A program made the translations under genes and the position numbers. This document shows, piece after piece, positions 52,184 through 61,057 of a stretch of 64,000 nucleotides of DNA; the first letter of the stretch is position 1, and each line of letters begins with the position of its first letter. The notes under the pieces were generated by a model, which was not told the origin of the DNA, did no database searches, and saw only the letters and a list, made by a program, of their open reading frames with translations. This DNA comes from Planctomycetota bacterium (GTDB lineage Bacteria; Planctomycetota; UBA1135; UBA2386), in assembly GCA_016716265.1 (NCBI GenBank), contig JADJWQ010000006.1, forward strand, positions 1,364,001-1,428,000, read 5' to 3'.

Positions 52184-53713
52184 ATGGCGGGACCGCAGAG
52201 CAGGTTCCACGTCGAATCCCACCTGGAGCACGGCTGGGGCCATTCCGAGTCGTTCGACGCGCTGATGGCCGACCAGCTCCGCCGCGCTCCCTGGCTCCTG
52301 TTGTCGCTCGCGCTGCACGGCCTGCTGTTCCTCGTGCTGCTGTCGATCCCGCCCACGCGCGTGACCGAAGCGGCCGCGATCTTGACGCTGACGACTCCCG
52401 AGGAGGTGCCGGACCTCGAGAAGATCGAGGAGATCGAGGAGGAGCCCGTCCCCGAGGAGACCCAGACCGAGCCGCAGCTGCAGGACACCGAGGTGACCGA
52501 GCCGACGGAGACGGAGGTCTCCGAGTTCGACGCGAGCACGGACACCGACATCAAGGAGTCCGCGTTCGAGGGCTCCGCGTGGAACTCGGCGATCGGACTC
52601 GGCGGCGGCGCCGGTGGCAAGTACGGCGGCCGCGGCGGTGGTCGCCGCGCCATGGTCGGCGGCGGCAAGCAGACCGCGGTCGCGATCGAGCTCGGCCTGA
52701 CCTGGCTGGCCACGCACCAGGACGAGGACGGCCACTGGGACGCCGACGACTTCATGAAGCACGACGCCGCAGGCGCGCCCTGCGACGGCCCCGGCAACCC
52801 GGTGCACGACGTCGGCGTGACCGGCCTCGCGCTGCTCGCCTTCCTCGGCGACGGCAGCACGCTGCGCAGCGGTCCATTCCGCGAGCAGGTCAAGCGCGCC
52901 GTCGGCTGGCTGCGCGAGCAGCAGGACCCGGACACCGGTCTGATCGGCAGCCCCAACTCGAACGAGTTCGTCTACGACCACGCGATCGCGACGCTGGCGA
53001 TGGTCGAGGCCTACGGCCTGTCCGACTACCGCGTGCTGCGGCGCAATGCGCAGCTCGGCATCAACTACCTGGAGTGGCACCGCAATCCGTACGGCGTCTG
53101 GCGCTACCAGCCCCGTGACGGGGGCCAGGACACGTCGGTCACCGGCTGGTGCGCGATGGCGTACAAGTCGGCGGCCGACTTCCACCTGGACGTCAACGCG
53201 GCGGCGTTCACGCTCGTCGAGACGTGGCTCGACTCCATGACCGACCCGGTCACCGGCCGCACCGGCTACACGGATCGCGGCGGCTGGTCGTCGCGGCGCG
53301 CGGGCGAGCACGCGACGATCTTCCCCCGCGAGAAGGGCGAGTGCATGACGGCGGTGTCGCTGCTGACGCGCTTCTTCCTCGGCAAGGACCCGAAGAGCGA
53401 TCCGCTGATGCAGCGTCAGGCGGCGCTGATCCTCGCGAAGCCGCCGGTGTGGAACACGGAGGACGGCTCGATCGACCACTACTACTGGTACTACGCGACG
53501 TACGCGCTCTACCAGTACGGTCACGACGCGTGGCGGTCCTGGGAGCGGTCGCTGAACACCGCGGTGGTCCAGACCCAGCGCCAGGACGGCAACTTCAAGG
53601 GCTCCTGGGACCCGGCCGGCGTGTGGGGCCAGGACGGTGGGCGCGTCTACTCGACCGCGCTGCTCGTGCTGACCCTCGAGGCCTACTACCGCTACACGCG
53701 GCTCGTGCGCTGA
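52184..53713 (+). CDS. TonB-like N-terminus plus alpha-toroid protein (copy 2)
   Basis: Paralogue of the 50331-51851 gene, with the same order of parts: membrane helix about 36-56 (LLLSLALHGLLFLVLLSIP), acidic arm (TTPEEVPDLEKIEEIEEEP), Gly hinge with KYGGRGGGRRA, then the toroid (IELGLTWLATHQDEDGHWD; WLREQQDPDTGLIG). Long segments of the toroid are identical or nearly so, while the membrane helix and arm have diverged. I prefer ATG 52184 (MAGPQSRF) over GTG 52172 because GGAGG lies 5 nt before it. 509 residues. It is convergent with the DUF4340-parvulin gene, 29 nt apart. Divergent arms and helices suggest that the two copies contact different partners. Confidence 0.85.
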   Translation: MAGPQSRFHVESHLEHGWGHSESFDALMADQLRRAPWLLLSLALHGLLFLVLLSIPPTRVTEAAAILTLTTPEEVPDLEKIEEIEEEPVPEETQTEPQLQDTEVTEPTETEVSEFDASTDTDIKESAFEGSAWNSAIGLGGGAGGKYGGRGGGRRAMVGGGKQTAVAIELGLTWLATHQDEDGHWDADDFMKHDAAGAPCDGPGNPVHDVGVTGLALLAFLGDGSTLRSGPFREQVKRAVGWLREQQDPDTGLIGSPNSNEFVYDHAIATLAMVEAYGLSDYRVLRRNAQLGINYLEWHRNPYGVWRYQPRDGGQDTSVTGWCAMAYKSAADFHLDVNAAAFTLVETWLDSMTDPVTGRTGYTDRGGWSSRRAGEHATIFPREKGECMTAVSLLTRFFLGKDPKSDPLMQRQAALILAKPPVWNTEDGSIDHYYWYYATYALYQYGHDAWRSWERSLNTAVVQTQRQDGNFKGSWDPAGVWGQDGGRVYSTALLVLTLEAYYRYTRLVR

Positions 53714-53742
53714 GCCGCGTGCGGCGGACCGCGGTCGTCACG

Positions 53743-55137
53743 TCACTTCGTGCGCTTGATGACGTGGAAGCCGAACTGCGTCTCGACGACGTGGTCGCAG
53801 ATCTGGTCCACGTCGAGCGCGAACGCGGCCTCGGAGAACGGCTTCGCCATCGCGTCGAACTTGAACGTGCCGAGGTCACCGCCCTTCTCGGCGCTCGGGC
53901 AGCTCGAGTTCTCGCGCGCGAGATCCTCGAAGCGCGACGGGTCGTCGAGCGCCTGCTCGAGCAGCGACTGCGCGAGGGCCTGGGCCTCTTCCTTCGTGCG
54001 CGTGACGTCCTCGGCGGCCCGCTCCGCACCCGCGAACGGGATCAGGATGTGCGATGCGGCGACCTCGTCCGGACGGCCGTCGTCCGGCTCGACGAGGTCG
54101 TCGAACGGCTTGGTCAGGTTCTTGGCGGTCCACTCGGCGACCTGGTAGACCCAGCCCTGGTGACGCGCCTGGAAGGCCTGGCAGGCGTCGGAGGCCTCCT
54201 TGTACTTGTTGAGCTGCTCGAGCTCCTTGTCGGCTTCCTCGCCCTCGAGCCCGGGCGTCGGCGTGACGCGCGCCGGACCGACGTACTGCGCGCGCACCCG
54301 CAGCCAGTACTTGTTCTCCGCGTCCTGTCCGATCTGCAGCACGTAGCGGGCGCCGCTCTTGCTCTCGGCCGTGAACGTCGAGCCGAACTCGACGCCCTCG
54401 AGCGCCGCCTCGGGCTTCAGGTCGGTGAAGCTCAGGTAGCTGACGGCACCCGCGACGCTGCCCGGCTCGTACTGCTTCGCCTTGAAGCCGTCCGGCACGT
54501 CCTGCAGCTGCGGGTCGCCGTTCTCGCCGGGCTTGATCGTGTAGGCGCGGCCGTCCTTCGGCGCCACCTCGACCGACGCGAGCTGGTCGCGCTGCAGCTC
54601 GATCAGTCGCTTGTCGGCGAAGTCGAGCGCCGTGGTGCGCAGGTACGGAGCCGACTCGAGCCGGTAGGCCTGGTCGTCGCCGATCCGGCGCCCGTAGCGG
54701 GCGCCGTCGACGTCCTCACCGATGATCACGCCGGCGATCACCTTGCCGTCCTGATCGAGGAAGCTGACCGTCGTCGAATTGGCGCCGCCCTCGTCGACGT
54801 TCAGCGCGGCATGCTGCGCCGGGTTCGAGCTCGCCTCGGCCGTGCAGCGGATCTCCGACACGCCGGTGATGATCGAGTTCACCTCGCGATTGGAGGCCGG
54901 GTAGCTGTCGAGGCTCTTGATGCGGAACGAGTTGCGGTCGACGCGCGCCAGCTCGACGACGCTGTCGCCCTTCTGCACCTTGATCGCGTCGATGCGTGAC
55001 GCGTCGATCTCCGGAACGAGGAGCTGACCGGACTGGAATTCGATCTCGACGGTGCGCTCGCGCGAGAACTCGTAGACCGTGACGACCACGAGGATCGTCG
55101 CGAGCAACGCCAGGATGGACAGGGTCTTGTTGGTCAT
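53743..55137 (-). CDS. DUF4340 - parvulin (PpiC) fusion protein
   Basis: Membrane-anchored periplasmic protein: N-terminal helix ILALLATILVVVTVYEF (about 8-24), then a DUF4340 part to about 330 (IDAIKVQKGDSVVELARVD, GARYGRRIGDDQAYRLES, GARYVLQIGQDAENKYWLR). DUF4340 proteins usually accompany GldG-type ABC auxiliary proteins. From about 355 a complete parvulin peptidyl-prolyl isomerase domain follows: AASHILIPF (His363), GGDLGTFKFD and PFSEAAFALDVDQI with FGFHVIKRTK at the end, all standard motifs. 464 residues. ATG at 55137 overlaps the GldG stop (ATGA), so it is the last gene of a four-gene operon. Uniting both domains is unusual and suggests isomerase-assisted folding on the ABC machine. 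Confidence 0.88.
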   Translation of the reverse strand: MTNKTLSILALLATILVVVTVYEFSRERTVEIEFQSGQLLVPEIDASRIDAIKVQKGDSVVELARVDRNSFRIKSLDSYPASNREVNSIITGVSEIRCTAEASSNPAQHAALNVDEGGANSTTVSFLDQDGKVIAGVIIGEDVDGARYGRRIGDDQAYRLESAPYLRTTALDFADKRLIELQRDQLASVEVAPKDGRAYTIKPGENGDPQLQDVPDGFKAKQYEPGSVAGAVSYLSFTDLKPEAALEGVEFGSTFTAESKSGARYVLQIGQDAENKYWLRVRAQYVGPARVTPTPGLEGEEADKELEQLNKYKEASDACQAFQARHQGWVYQVAEWTAKNLTKPFDDLVEPDDGRPDEVAASHILIPFAGAERAAEDVTRTKEEAQALAQSLLEQALDDPSRFEDLARENSSCPSAEKGGDLGTFKFDAMAKPFSEAAFALDVDQICDHVVETQFGFHVIKRTK

Positions 55138-57230
55138 CGCGCACCTCCGGTGATGGACAGGCGGCGCAGCGCCTGCACGGCCCACAGCACGAGGCCGATC
55201 AGCAGGATCACGCCTGGGACACCGACCACGTTGTAGAACACGAGCCGCGACTCCAGCGCGTCGATGCGATCCTCGCGCTGGCGTTGCAGGTCGTTCAGCT
55301 CACGCTGCTTCTCGCGCTTGCTCGTCTCGAGCTTGCGACGTTCGTCGAGGGCGTCCCGCTGCAGCAGCGCCACGTTCTGCTCGGTGGCCTGCTGCCGCAT
55401 CTCCTGCAGCTGCTTGTCGAACGCCTCGATCTGCTTGTTGATCTCCTCGACCTTCTTGCGGAGCTCGGCATCCGCCTCGCGCTCGATGCGATCGACGACC
55501 GTGAACGGCCGCTCGAAGTTGCCGCGCGACCGCACGCTCATCAGATCGCTGGAGCCGGACAGATTGTCGACCACGTTGAGGACGAACTCGTAGTTACCGG
55601 TCGTCGGCAGCAGGAGTCCACCCATCGCGCGCTGGAACGACAATGCGTCGCAGATCATGTCGACGTCGGCGACGACGATGATCGAGTTCGGCTGCACGGT
55701 CATCGCGCGATGCTTGCTCGCCGCGTCCGGCGTCGCAGCTTCCTCGCCCTCGCCCGGCTTGCTCTCGTCGCCCGGCTGGCCCTCGTCGGTGGGCTTCTGC
55801 TCACCGTCCTCCGGCTTCTCCTCGCCGTCCGCGGGCTTGTCGGCATCTTCTCCTTCGGCCTTCGGAGCGCCGTCGGGGAATGCCGAGTGGAGTTGGCCCG
55901 TCACGCGCGCCGCGAGAGTCAGCGGCCCCGTGGCAGCGACGTCGCCGGCGAGCCCGTTGATCGTGTCGGGATTGGGCATCCCGCCCATCATGTTGACGAT
56001 CTTGTAGCGATCGGCCGTGAACATGCGGCCGTCGCGAGTCGTCATCAGCAGCGGCGTGATGTTCACGTCCGACGCGCTGCCGGTCGCCGCCTGCACCGCG
56101 CCCGGGAAGTACATCACGAGCCGCTGGCTCAGACCCTGCGTCACCGGGTCGTCCGGATTGACACCCTGGGCGACACCGTCTTCGCCCGGGGTGTTGAGCG
56201 CGAGGAAGGTGCCGAGCGGCGTCGGACCGCGCTGGCTGTTGATCGGCAGCGCGAGGCCGAAGTCCGCGACGTACTGCTGCGGATCCACCTTCACGCCCCA
56301 CGCCTGCAGCAGCCTGTTCAGATTGCTGCTGTCCTCGTGTCCGGCCGGCCCTCCGAACGGGTTGTTCGGGTCGCGGGGCGCCGGGTCGGCGAACGGCGCG
56401 TGCGGATCGACGAAGCAGATCAGCTTGCCACCGCGCATCACGAACTGATCGATCGCGTAGAGCGTCTGGTCCGACAGCTCCTTCGGGTGGATCAGGACGA
56501 GGTAGTCGAGCTCCGGGTCGATCTCGGTGACGTCGGTGGCGACGTTCGACACGTCGTAGAAGCGCTTCAGCACCTCGACGTTGCCCCAGGGCTCGGCGAC
56601 CTGCCGTCCCTGGCGCGCCGCCATCATGCGCTGGAAGTCGTTCATGTCGCCGCCGGCCACGTCGAGCGACGACATCACGCCGAGCTTCGTCTTCGTCTCG
56701 GACGTGATCCGCTCGATCGCCTCGGTGATCTGGTACTCGATCATCGACTGGCGCCGCGCGTCGAACACCGGAATGGCCTGCGTGCGGCCGCTCTCGGTGG
56801 TGATCGCCATGCCGAAGTAGAGGCCGGCCTGGCCCTGCGTCGGCAGCCGCGTGACGCCGAGCCGATCCGCTTCCTCCTCTTCCGGGGAGAATGCGGCCGG
56901 ATCGTATTCCTCCAGCTTCAGCCTGCCGCCGCTGGCGCGCTCGTAGCTGCGCAGCAGGTCGCGCACGTAGTAGTAGAGGTTGTTGATGGCGCGCAGCTGC
57001 GGATTGCCCGTCTCGTCGATGTAGCTCTTCGAATAGAAGAACTTCATCGTCAGCGGCTGACCGACCTTGCGCAGGATGCTGCGCGTGCCGTCCGTCAGCG
57101 TGTAGATCGACCGCTCGGTGAGGTCGATGCGACCGAAGCTCTCGGTCCAGCGGTTGAGGAGGCCTGCGACACAGACCGTGATCACGAGGATCAGGATCGT
57201 GCCCAGGATGGAACGCTGATAGTGGTTCAT
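55134..57230 (-). CDS. gldG: GldG-like ABC-transporter auxiliary protein
   Basis: Substrate-binding-like auxiliary component of gliding-type ABC systems (ABC_transp_aux family). N-terminal helix ILGTILILVITVCVAGLLN, then a periplasmic domain with the family opening RIDLTERSIYTLTDGTRSIL near 34, VKFFYSK-like MKFFYSKSY near 63, DYLVLIHPKELSDQTLYAID near 248 and GGKLICFVDPHAP near 274. An acidic Pro/Lys/Glu stretch around 460-500 is low-complexity. Residues about 595-660 form a long coiled coil (EEINKQIEAFDKQLQEMRQQ), ahead of a C-terminal helix (VPGVILLIGLVLWAVQAL). 698 residues. AGGAGG 10 nt before the ATG. Gliding itself is not implied. Confidence 0.9.
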   Translation of the reverse strand: MNHYQRSILGTILILVITVCVAGLLNRWTESFGRIDLTERSIYTLTDGTRSILRKVGQPLTMKFFYSKSYIDETGNPQLRAINNLYYYVRDLLRSYERASGGRLKLEEYDPAAFSPEEEEADRLGVTRLPTQGQAGLYFGMAITTESGRTQAIPVFDARRQSMIEYQITEAIERITSETKTKLGVMSSLDVAGGDMNDFQRMMAARQGRQVAEPWGNVEVLKRFYDVSNVATDVTEIDPELDYLVLIHPKELSDQTLYAIDQFVMRGGKLICFVDPHAPFADPAPRDPNNPFGGPAGHEDSSNLNRLLQAWGVKVDPQQYVADFGLALPINSQRGPTPLGTFLALNTPGEDGVAQGVNPDDPVTQGLSQRLVMYFPGAVQAATGSASDVNITPLLMTTRDGRMFTADRYKIVNMMGGMPNPDTINGLAGDVAATGPLTLAARVTGQLHSAFPDGAPKAEGEDADKPADGEEKPEDGEQKPTDEGQPGDESKPGEGEEAATPDAASKHRAMTVQPNSIIVVADVDMICDALSFQRAMGGLLLPTTGNYEFVLNVVDNLSGSSDLMSVRSRGNFERPFTVVDRIEREADAELRKKVEEINKQIEAFDKQLQEMRQQATEQNVALLQRDALDERRKLETSKREKQRELNDLQRQREDRIDALESRLVFYNVVGVPGVILLIGLVLWAVQALRRLSITGGAR

Positions 57231-57249
57231 CTCGGGTTGCCCTCCTGGA

Positions 57250-58011
57250 TCAACGAGCCTTGGTCTCGTTCAGCATGACCACCGTCGCCGCGACGAAGCC
57301 GGACATGACGACGATCGGGAACAGGAACGCGCGCGGCTCGATCATGCCGAGCTGCATGCCCTCGTAGTTGTCGACGACGCTCAGCGACTCGACGAGGTCG
57401 GACAGGAAGTGTGGCGCCCAGGACTGCGAGTCCAGGAAGCGCACCGCTGCCGGTGACCCGGCCAGGATCAACAGCGCGCTGGCGACGAGGCCGAGCAGCA
57501 ACGCGATGAGCTGGTTCTTGCTCAATGCGGAGAAGAAGCTGCCGATCGCCAGGAAGGCACCGGCCAGCAGGAACGCCCCGATGTAGCCGGACCAGATCGG
57601 GCCGGTGTCGGGGTCGCCGAGCCACGACACGGTCCAGACCATCGAGGTCGTGAGCAGCAGACCGATGCCGAGGAACACCCAGCCGGCCACGAACTTCGCG
57701 AGCACCGCCTGGCGGATCGTCACCGGCAACGTCAGCAGCAGCTCGACGGTGCCCGAGCGGCGCTCCTCCGCCCACATGCGCATCGCTGCCGCGGGGCCGA
57801 GGAAGGCGAACATCGCCGGGAACAGGGAGAACATCGTGCGCAGACTCGCGTCGCGCGCCTGGAAGAACCCGACTCCGAGCCCCATACCCTGCATCGGGTA
57901 GAAGGTCGAGTAGAGCGTCACCACCAGGAAGATGACCAGGAACACGTAGGCGAGCGGGGTACCGAAGTAGCTCCGCAGCTCGCGCTTGAACACGGCGACC
58001 GTCGCGCTCAT
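57250..58011 (-). CDS. gldF: GldF-like ABC transporter permease
   Basis: Six-helix membrane protein of the ABC-2/GldF type. Start MSATVAVFKRELRSYFGTPL shows the usual cytoplasmic Lys/Arg helix before the first span (AYVFLVIFLVVTLYS). EERRSGTVELLLTLPVT near 80 is the conserved ABC-2 coupling segment, and further spans follow (AGWVFLGIGLLLTTSMVW, GAFLLAGAFLAIGSFFSAL, LIALLLGLVASALLILAG, FLFPIVVMSGFVAATVVM). 253 residues, normal. Overlaps the ATPase stop by ATGA and precedes GldG by 19 nt. Transported substrate unknown. Confidence 0.9.
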   Translation of the reverse strand: MSATVAVFKRELRSYFGTPLAYVFLVIFLVVTLYSTFYPMQGMGLGVGFFQARDASLRTMFSLFPAMFAFLGPAAAMRMWAEERRSGTVELLLTLPVTIRQAVLAKFVAGWVFLGIGLLLTTSMVWTVSWLGDPDTGPIWSGYIGAFLLAGAFLAIGSFFSALSKNQLIALLLGLVASALLILAGSPAAVRFLDSQSWAPHFLSDLVESLSVVDNYEGMQLGMIEPRAFLFPIVVMSGFVAATVVMLNETKAR

Positions 58012-58730
58012 GCGGCCTCCCCGTCGGTGGTGACCTTGCGGAAGTAGACGTCCAGGCGGCCACCGCCACGCGCCTTCAGCTCGTCCGGCTTGCCGTCGGC
58101 GAGCAGGCGCCCGCGGCCGATGATGATCGCGCGCGAGCACACCGCGTCGACCTCCTCGAGGATGTGCGTCGAGATCACGATGCACTTCTCGGCCCCCATG
58201 CCGCGGATCATCTCGCGCACGTGGTGCTTCTGGTTCGGATCGAGGCCGTCGGTCGGCTCGTCGAGGATCAGCACGTCGGGATCGTGCAGCAGCGCCTGCG
58301 CGAGGCCGACGCGGCGCTTGTAGCCCTTGGACAGCGTCTCGATCGTCTGCTGCACGACGCCGGACAGCGCGCACTGCTCGACGACGCGGTCGATGGCCCC
58401 GCGGATCGAACCGCTCGACATGCCACGGACCGAACCGACGAACTTGAGGAACGACGCGACCGTCATGTCGCCGTAGAGCGGCGCATTCTCCGGCACGTAG
58501 CCGATCTGGCGGCGCACGCCGACCGGGTCCCGGAGGATGTCGTGCCCGGCGACCGTCGCGGTGCCGCTGTCGGGCTCGAGGAAGCAGGTGAGGATCTTCA
58601 TCGTCGTGGACTTCCCGGCGCCGTTGGGGCCGAGGAAGCCCAGGACCTCACCACGCTGGACTTCGAACTCGACGCCGTCGACGGCGACGATCGAGCCGAA
58701 TCTCTTCGTGATCCTGTCGACCTTGATCAT
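58008..58730 (-). CDS. gldA: GldA-like ABC transporter ATPase
   Basis: Cytoplasmic nucleotide-binding subunit. Walker A GPNGAGKST at 34-42, Q-loop YVPENAPLYGD near 78, a signature LSKGYKRRVGLAQALL near 133 (family variant of LSGGQ, with SKGYKRR as in Gld/Nos-type exporters), Walker B DVLILDEPTDGLDP near 151 and the switch His in ISTHILEEVD near 184. 240 residues. First gene of the operon gldA-gldF-gldG-DUF4340/parvulin, all overlapping or within 19 nt. The name reflects similarity of the whole cluster, not proven gliding motility. Confidence 0.9.
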   Translation of the reverse strand: MIKVDRITKRFGSIVAVDGVEFEVQRGEVLGFLGPNGAGKSTTMKILTCFLEPDSGTATVAGHDILRDPVGVRRQIGYVPENAPLYGDMTVASFLKFVGSVRGMSSGSIRGAIDRVVEQCALSGVVQQTIETLSKGYKRRVGLAQALLHDPDVLILDEPTDGLDPNQKHHVREMIRGMGAEKCIVISTHILEEVDAVCSRAIIIGRGRLLADGKPDELKARGGGRLDVYFRKVTTDGEAA

Positions 58731-59161
58731 GGAACCTGAGGGGGGTGCACGATGGGTGGACGCCGGCCTCTCCGCCGCCCGCGCGAGTCGGGCGTTTCCC
58801 GGAGAGTTCCACGGCTGGGGAAGGGGCCGTCAGCGACCGAGGGGCGCCGCTGCTTATCACGCGAACCGCGCCGGGGAAAGCCTGGAGTCGGGCCACGCAT
58901 GCCGCGGTCCGGCGCAGGCCGAGCCCCGGAGCGTCCGGCGAGTCGGTGCCCGATGCACGAGCAATCCAGAAACTCCCGGTCTCGCGAGGAAACCCTCCCC
59001 GGTCCTGGGCGAGGCTCCGCGCCGACCGCTCGGCCCCGGCGCGGCACGTGCCTGGTCTGGGGGGCACGCAGTCTGGGGGCACGCAGTCCCGGGGTGCCCA
59101 GTCACGGAGTCCGCAGCCAAGGGGCCCCGGGCCCGCGTTGGGTTCGCGGTCGCTCCGCGCG
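58731..59161. other. Gene-free interval between the ABC operon and rpsT
   Basis: About 430 nt. It must contain the promoter of the gldA operon near its left end. No protein-like frame; a tandem array at 59055-59115 is the only clear structure. Confidence 0.55.
59055..59115. repeat. 15/16-nt tandem array
   Basis: Four consecutive degenerate units: 59055-59070 (16 nt), 59071-59085 (GTCTGGGGGCACGCA), 59086-59100 and 59101-59115. The first two differ by one G; the others share GTC...CA ends. Lies 46 nt after the end of rpsT and may be transcribed with it. Confidence 0.75.
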
Positions 59162-59434
59162 TCACGCGCTCGCGGTCGCCCTGCGGATCGCCAACGACAG
59201 GCGGCTCTTCTGACGTGACGCGGTGTTGGCGTGGATCACGTGGTGCTTCGCCGCCTTGTCGAGGAGCTTCATCGTGACGGGGAGCTGCGCGGCAGCGCCG
59301 GCGCCGTCACCGTCCTCGATCAGCTGCCGGAGCTTCTTGACCTCGGTGCGCATGCGCGAGGCGAGGGTCTTGTTGTGGAGCCGCCGCTTCTCGTTCTGGC
59401 GGATGCGCTTCTTGGCCTGGGTGCTGTGCGCCAT
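59162..59434 (-). CDS. rpsT: 30S ribosomal protein S20
   Basis: 16S-rRNA-binding protein of the small subunit. The start MAHSTQAKKRIRQNEKRRLH (N-terminal basic helix), then NKTLASRMRTEVKKLRQLI and the terminal HHVIHANTASRQKSRLSLAI are the S20 hallmarks. 90 residues, standard length. The ATG has only a weak ribosome site, as often for rpsT, which is autoregulated at translation in E. coli. Upstream TPR gene is 84 nt away on the same strand. Confidence 0.97.
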   Translation of the reverse strand: MAHSTQAKKRIRQNEKRRLHNKTLASRMRTEVKKLRQLIEDGDGAGAAAQLPVTMKLLDKAAKHHVIHANTASRQKSRLSLAIRRATASA

Positions 59435-59518
59435 GTGGACTCGGACTGACTGGGGTGGAAGACGCCGTCGGGGTTCTGGGGACCGCCGCGCACACGCCCG
59501 GCGGCCCTGGGGGATCGC

Positions 59519-60889
59519 TCAGGACGCGCCGCGCAGGCTCTCGACCTTCTTCGCGACGTCACGGAACCCGAAGTCCTGCTCGAGGATCTTCGAGTAGTGC
59601 TCCAATGCGCCGGCGCTGTCACCGGCGTCCTCGGCGAGACCGCCGAGCTCGTAGAGGACCTCTTTGGCGCGGTCGGTCATCGTGCTGACGCTCGAGCTGC
59701 TGCTGCTCGATCCGCCCGACGACTGCAGCGCCTGCTCGAGCTGCCCGCGGGCCAGCTCGCCGAGGCCCTTGGCGCGGAACGCCCGGCCCAGCAGGTAGCG
59801 CGCGTCGGCCTGGCGGCGCGGGTCCTTGACGGCCTGCTGCAGCTCGGCGATCGCGCCATCGAGCTGGCCGACGTCGAACAGCGCGGCGCCGAGTTCGAAG
59901 CGCAGGCCCAGGTCGCTCGGCTGCCGCTCGACCCGCCGCCGGAACTCGCCGACCCGCATGTCGCCGAGCACGCGACCGGCAGCCTTGGCGGCCGACTCGT
60001 CGCCCCGCGCGCGCGCGTCCGCGACGATGCCCTCCTGCACGCGGATCCGCAGCTCACCCGCGCGTGCCGCGAGCTCGGCGTCGTTCGGCCGCAGCGCGAG
60101 CGCCGACTCCGCGCAATCGAGCGCGGCGCGGTGGTCGCGACGCATCTCGTGGAGCTGCGCCATGCGCGTCAGGGCGGCGACGTCCTGCGCGTCCTCGGCG
60201 AGCTTCGCCTCCAGATCCCGCAGCTCCTCGTCGATCTCCTCGGGCGACAGCTGCCGGCGCGACGCGCGCTCCAGTGCCTTGTGCTTGTCGACGTCCTTCA
60301 GGAGCTCGCGCGAGTGCTTCGCGGTATCGAGTCCCGTGCGCTTCAGGGCACCTTCGGCCGCCAGGTTCTTGCGCGCGCGCAGCGCCTCCTGGTCGCGCGG
60401 GTCGACCTTCAGCGCCTGCTCGTACATCTGCAGCGCGGTGTCGAGCTCGCCCGCCTCGTAGAGCAGCCGCCCGGCCTCGCGGGACGCGACCAGACAGCGC
60501 GGCTCGTGCTCGGCGTAGGCGCGGTAGACCGCCAGCGCCGACTGTCGGTGCCCGGCCCGCTCGAGCGACGCCGCGAGCGCGAGGTTCGCGCTCTCGTCGA
60601 GCGGATCGAGCCGCAGGTAGCGCTCGAACGAGCCGGCCGCCGCACCGTGCTGGCGCAGCAGCCGCAGCAACCTGCCGAGCAACAGACTGACCCCGCCGCC
60701 GAGCAGCGCGAACAGCTTCGACGGTGGCTTCGCCTCCGCCTTCTTGAACAGCGCCTCACGCAGGCCGGCGCGCGCCGCGCCGTTGTCCGGCTGCAGCGAC
60801 AGCAGCTGCGAGTACAGCCCGACCGCGAAACCGTAGTTCCGGCGCCGGACCGCCTCGGCGGCCTTCTCGAGGTGCTTGCTGAGGTCCAT
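59519..60889 (-). CDS. Tetratricopeptide-repeat protein
   Basis: Cytoplasmic-looking 456-residue repeat protein, expected to be an adaptor for protein-protein contacts. TPR units are seen at 9-40 (AAEAVRRRNYGFAVGLYSQL), 85-110 (GSFERYLRLDPLDESANLAL), 115-180 (AGELDTALQMYEQALKVDP) and again at 238-280 and 325-380 (GQLDGAIAELQQAVKDPRRQ). Between them is a short hydrophobic, Leu-rich patch (LFALLGGGVSLLLGRLLRLL) that could associate with membrane, and a Lys/Glu helical linker. A serine run (SSSSSS) near 392 is low-complexity. No enzyme motif. Divergent from def; 84 nt before rpsT. Function unknown. Confidence 0.8.
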   Translation of the reverse strand: MDLSKHLEKAAEAVRRRNYGFAVGLYSQLLSLQPDNGAARAGLREALFKKAEAKPPSKLFALLGGGVSLLLGRLLRLLRQHGAAAGSFERYLRLDPLDESANLALAASLERAGHRQSALAVYRAYAEHEPRCLVASREAGRLLYEAGELDTALQMYEQALKVDPRDQEALRARKNLAAEGALKRTGLDTAKHSRELLKDVDKHKALERASRRQLSPEEIDEELRDLEAKLAEDAQDVAALTRMAQLHEMRRDHRAALDCAESALALRPNDAELAARAGELRIRVQEGIVADARARGDESAAKAAGRVLGDMRVGEFRRRVERQPSDLGLRFELGAALFDVGQLDGAIAELQQAVKDPRRQADARYLLGRAFRAKGLGELARGQLEQALQSSGGSSSSSSSVSTMTDRAKEVLYELGGLAEDAGDSAGALEHYSKILEQDFGFRDVAKKVESLRGAS

Positions 60890-61057
60890 GGGAGGGCCAT
60901 CCGGCGCGCTTGACGCCGGGCGGAGGGCCGAGCACTCTACCGAGCAGGCTCCCCAGCATCAATCCGCTGCATGGCCGGCCGCGGCCCTGCCGCGTGGCGT
61001 CGCGATCGGTCGCCGGGGCTTTCGCGGGCCGGGTCCCCGGCCCAGGAGCCGCCCATC

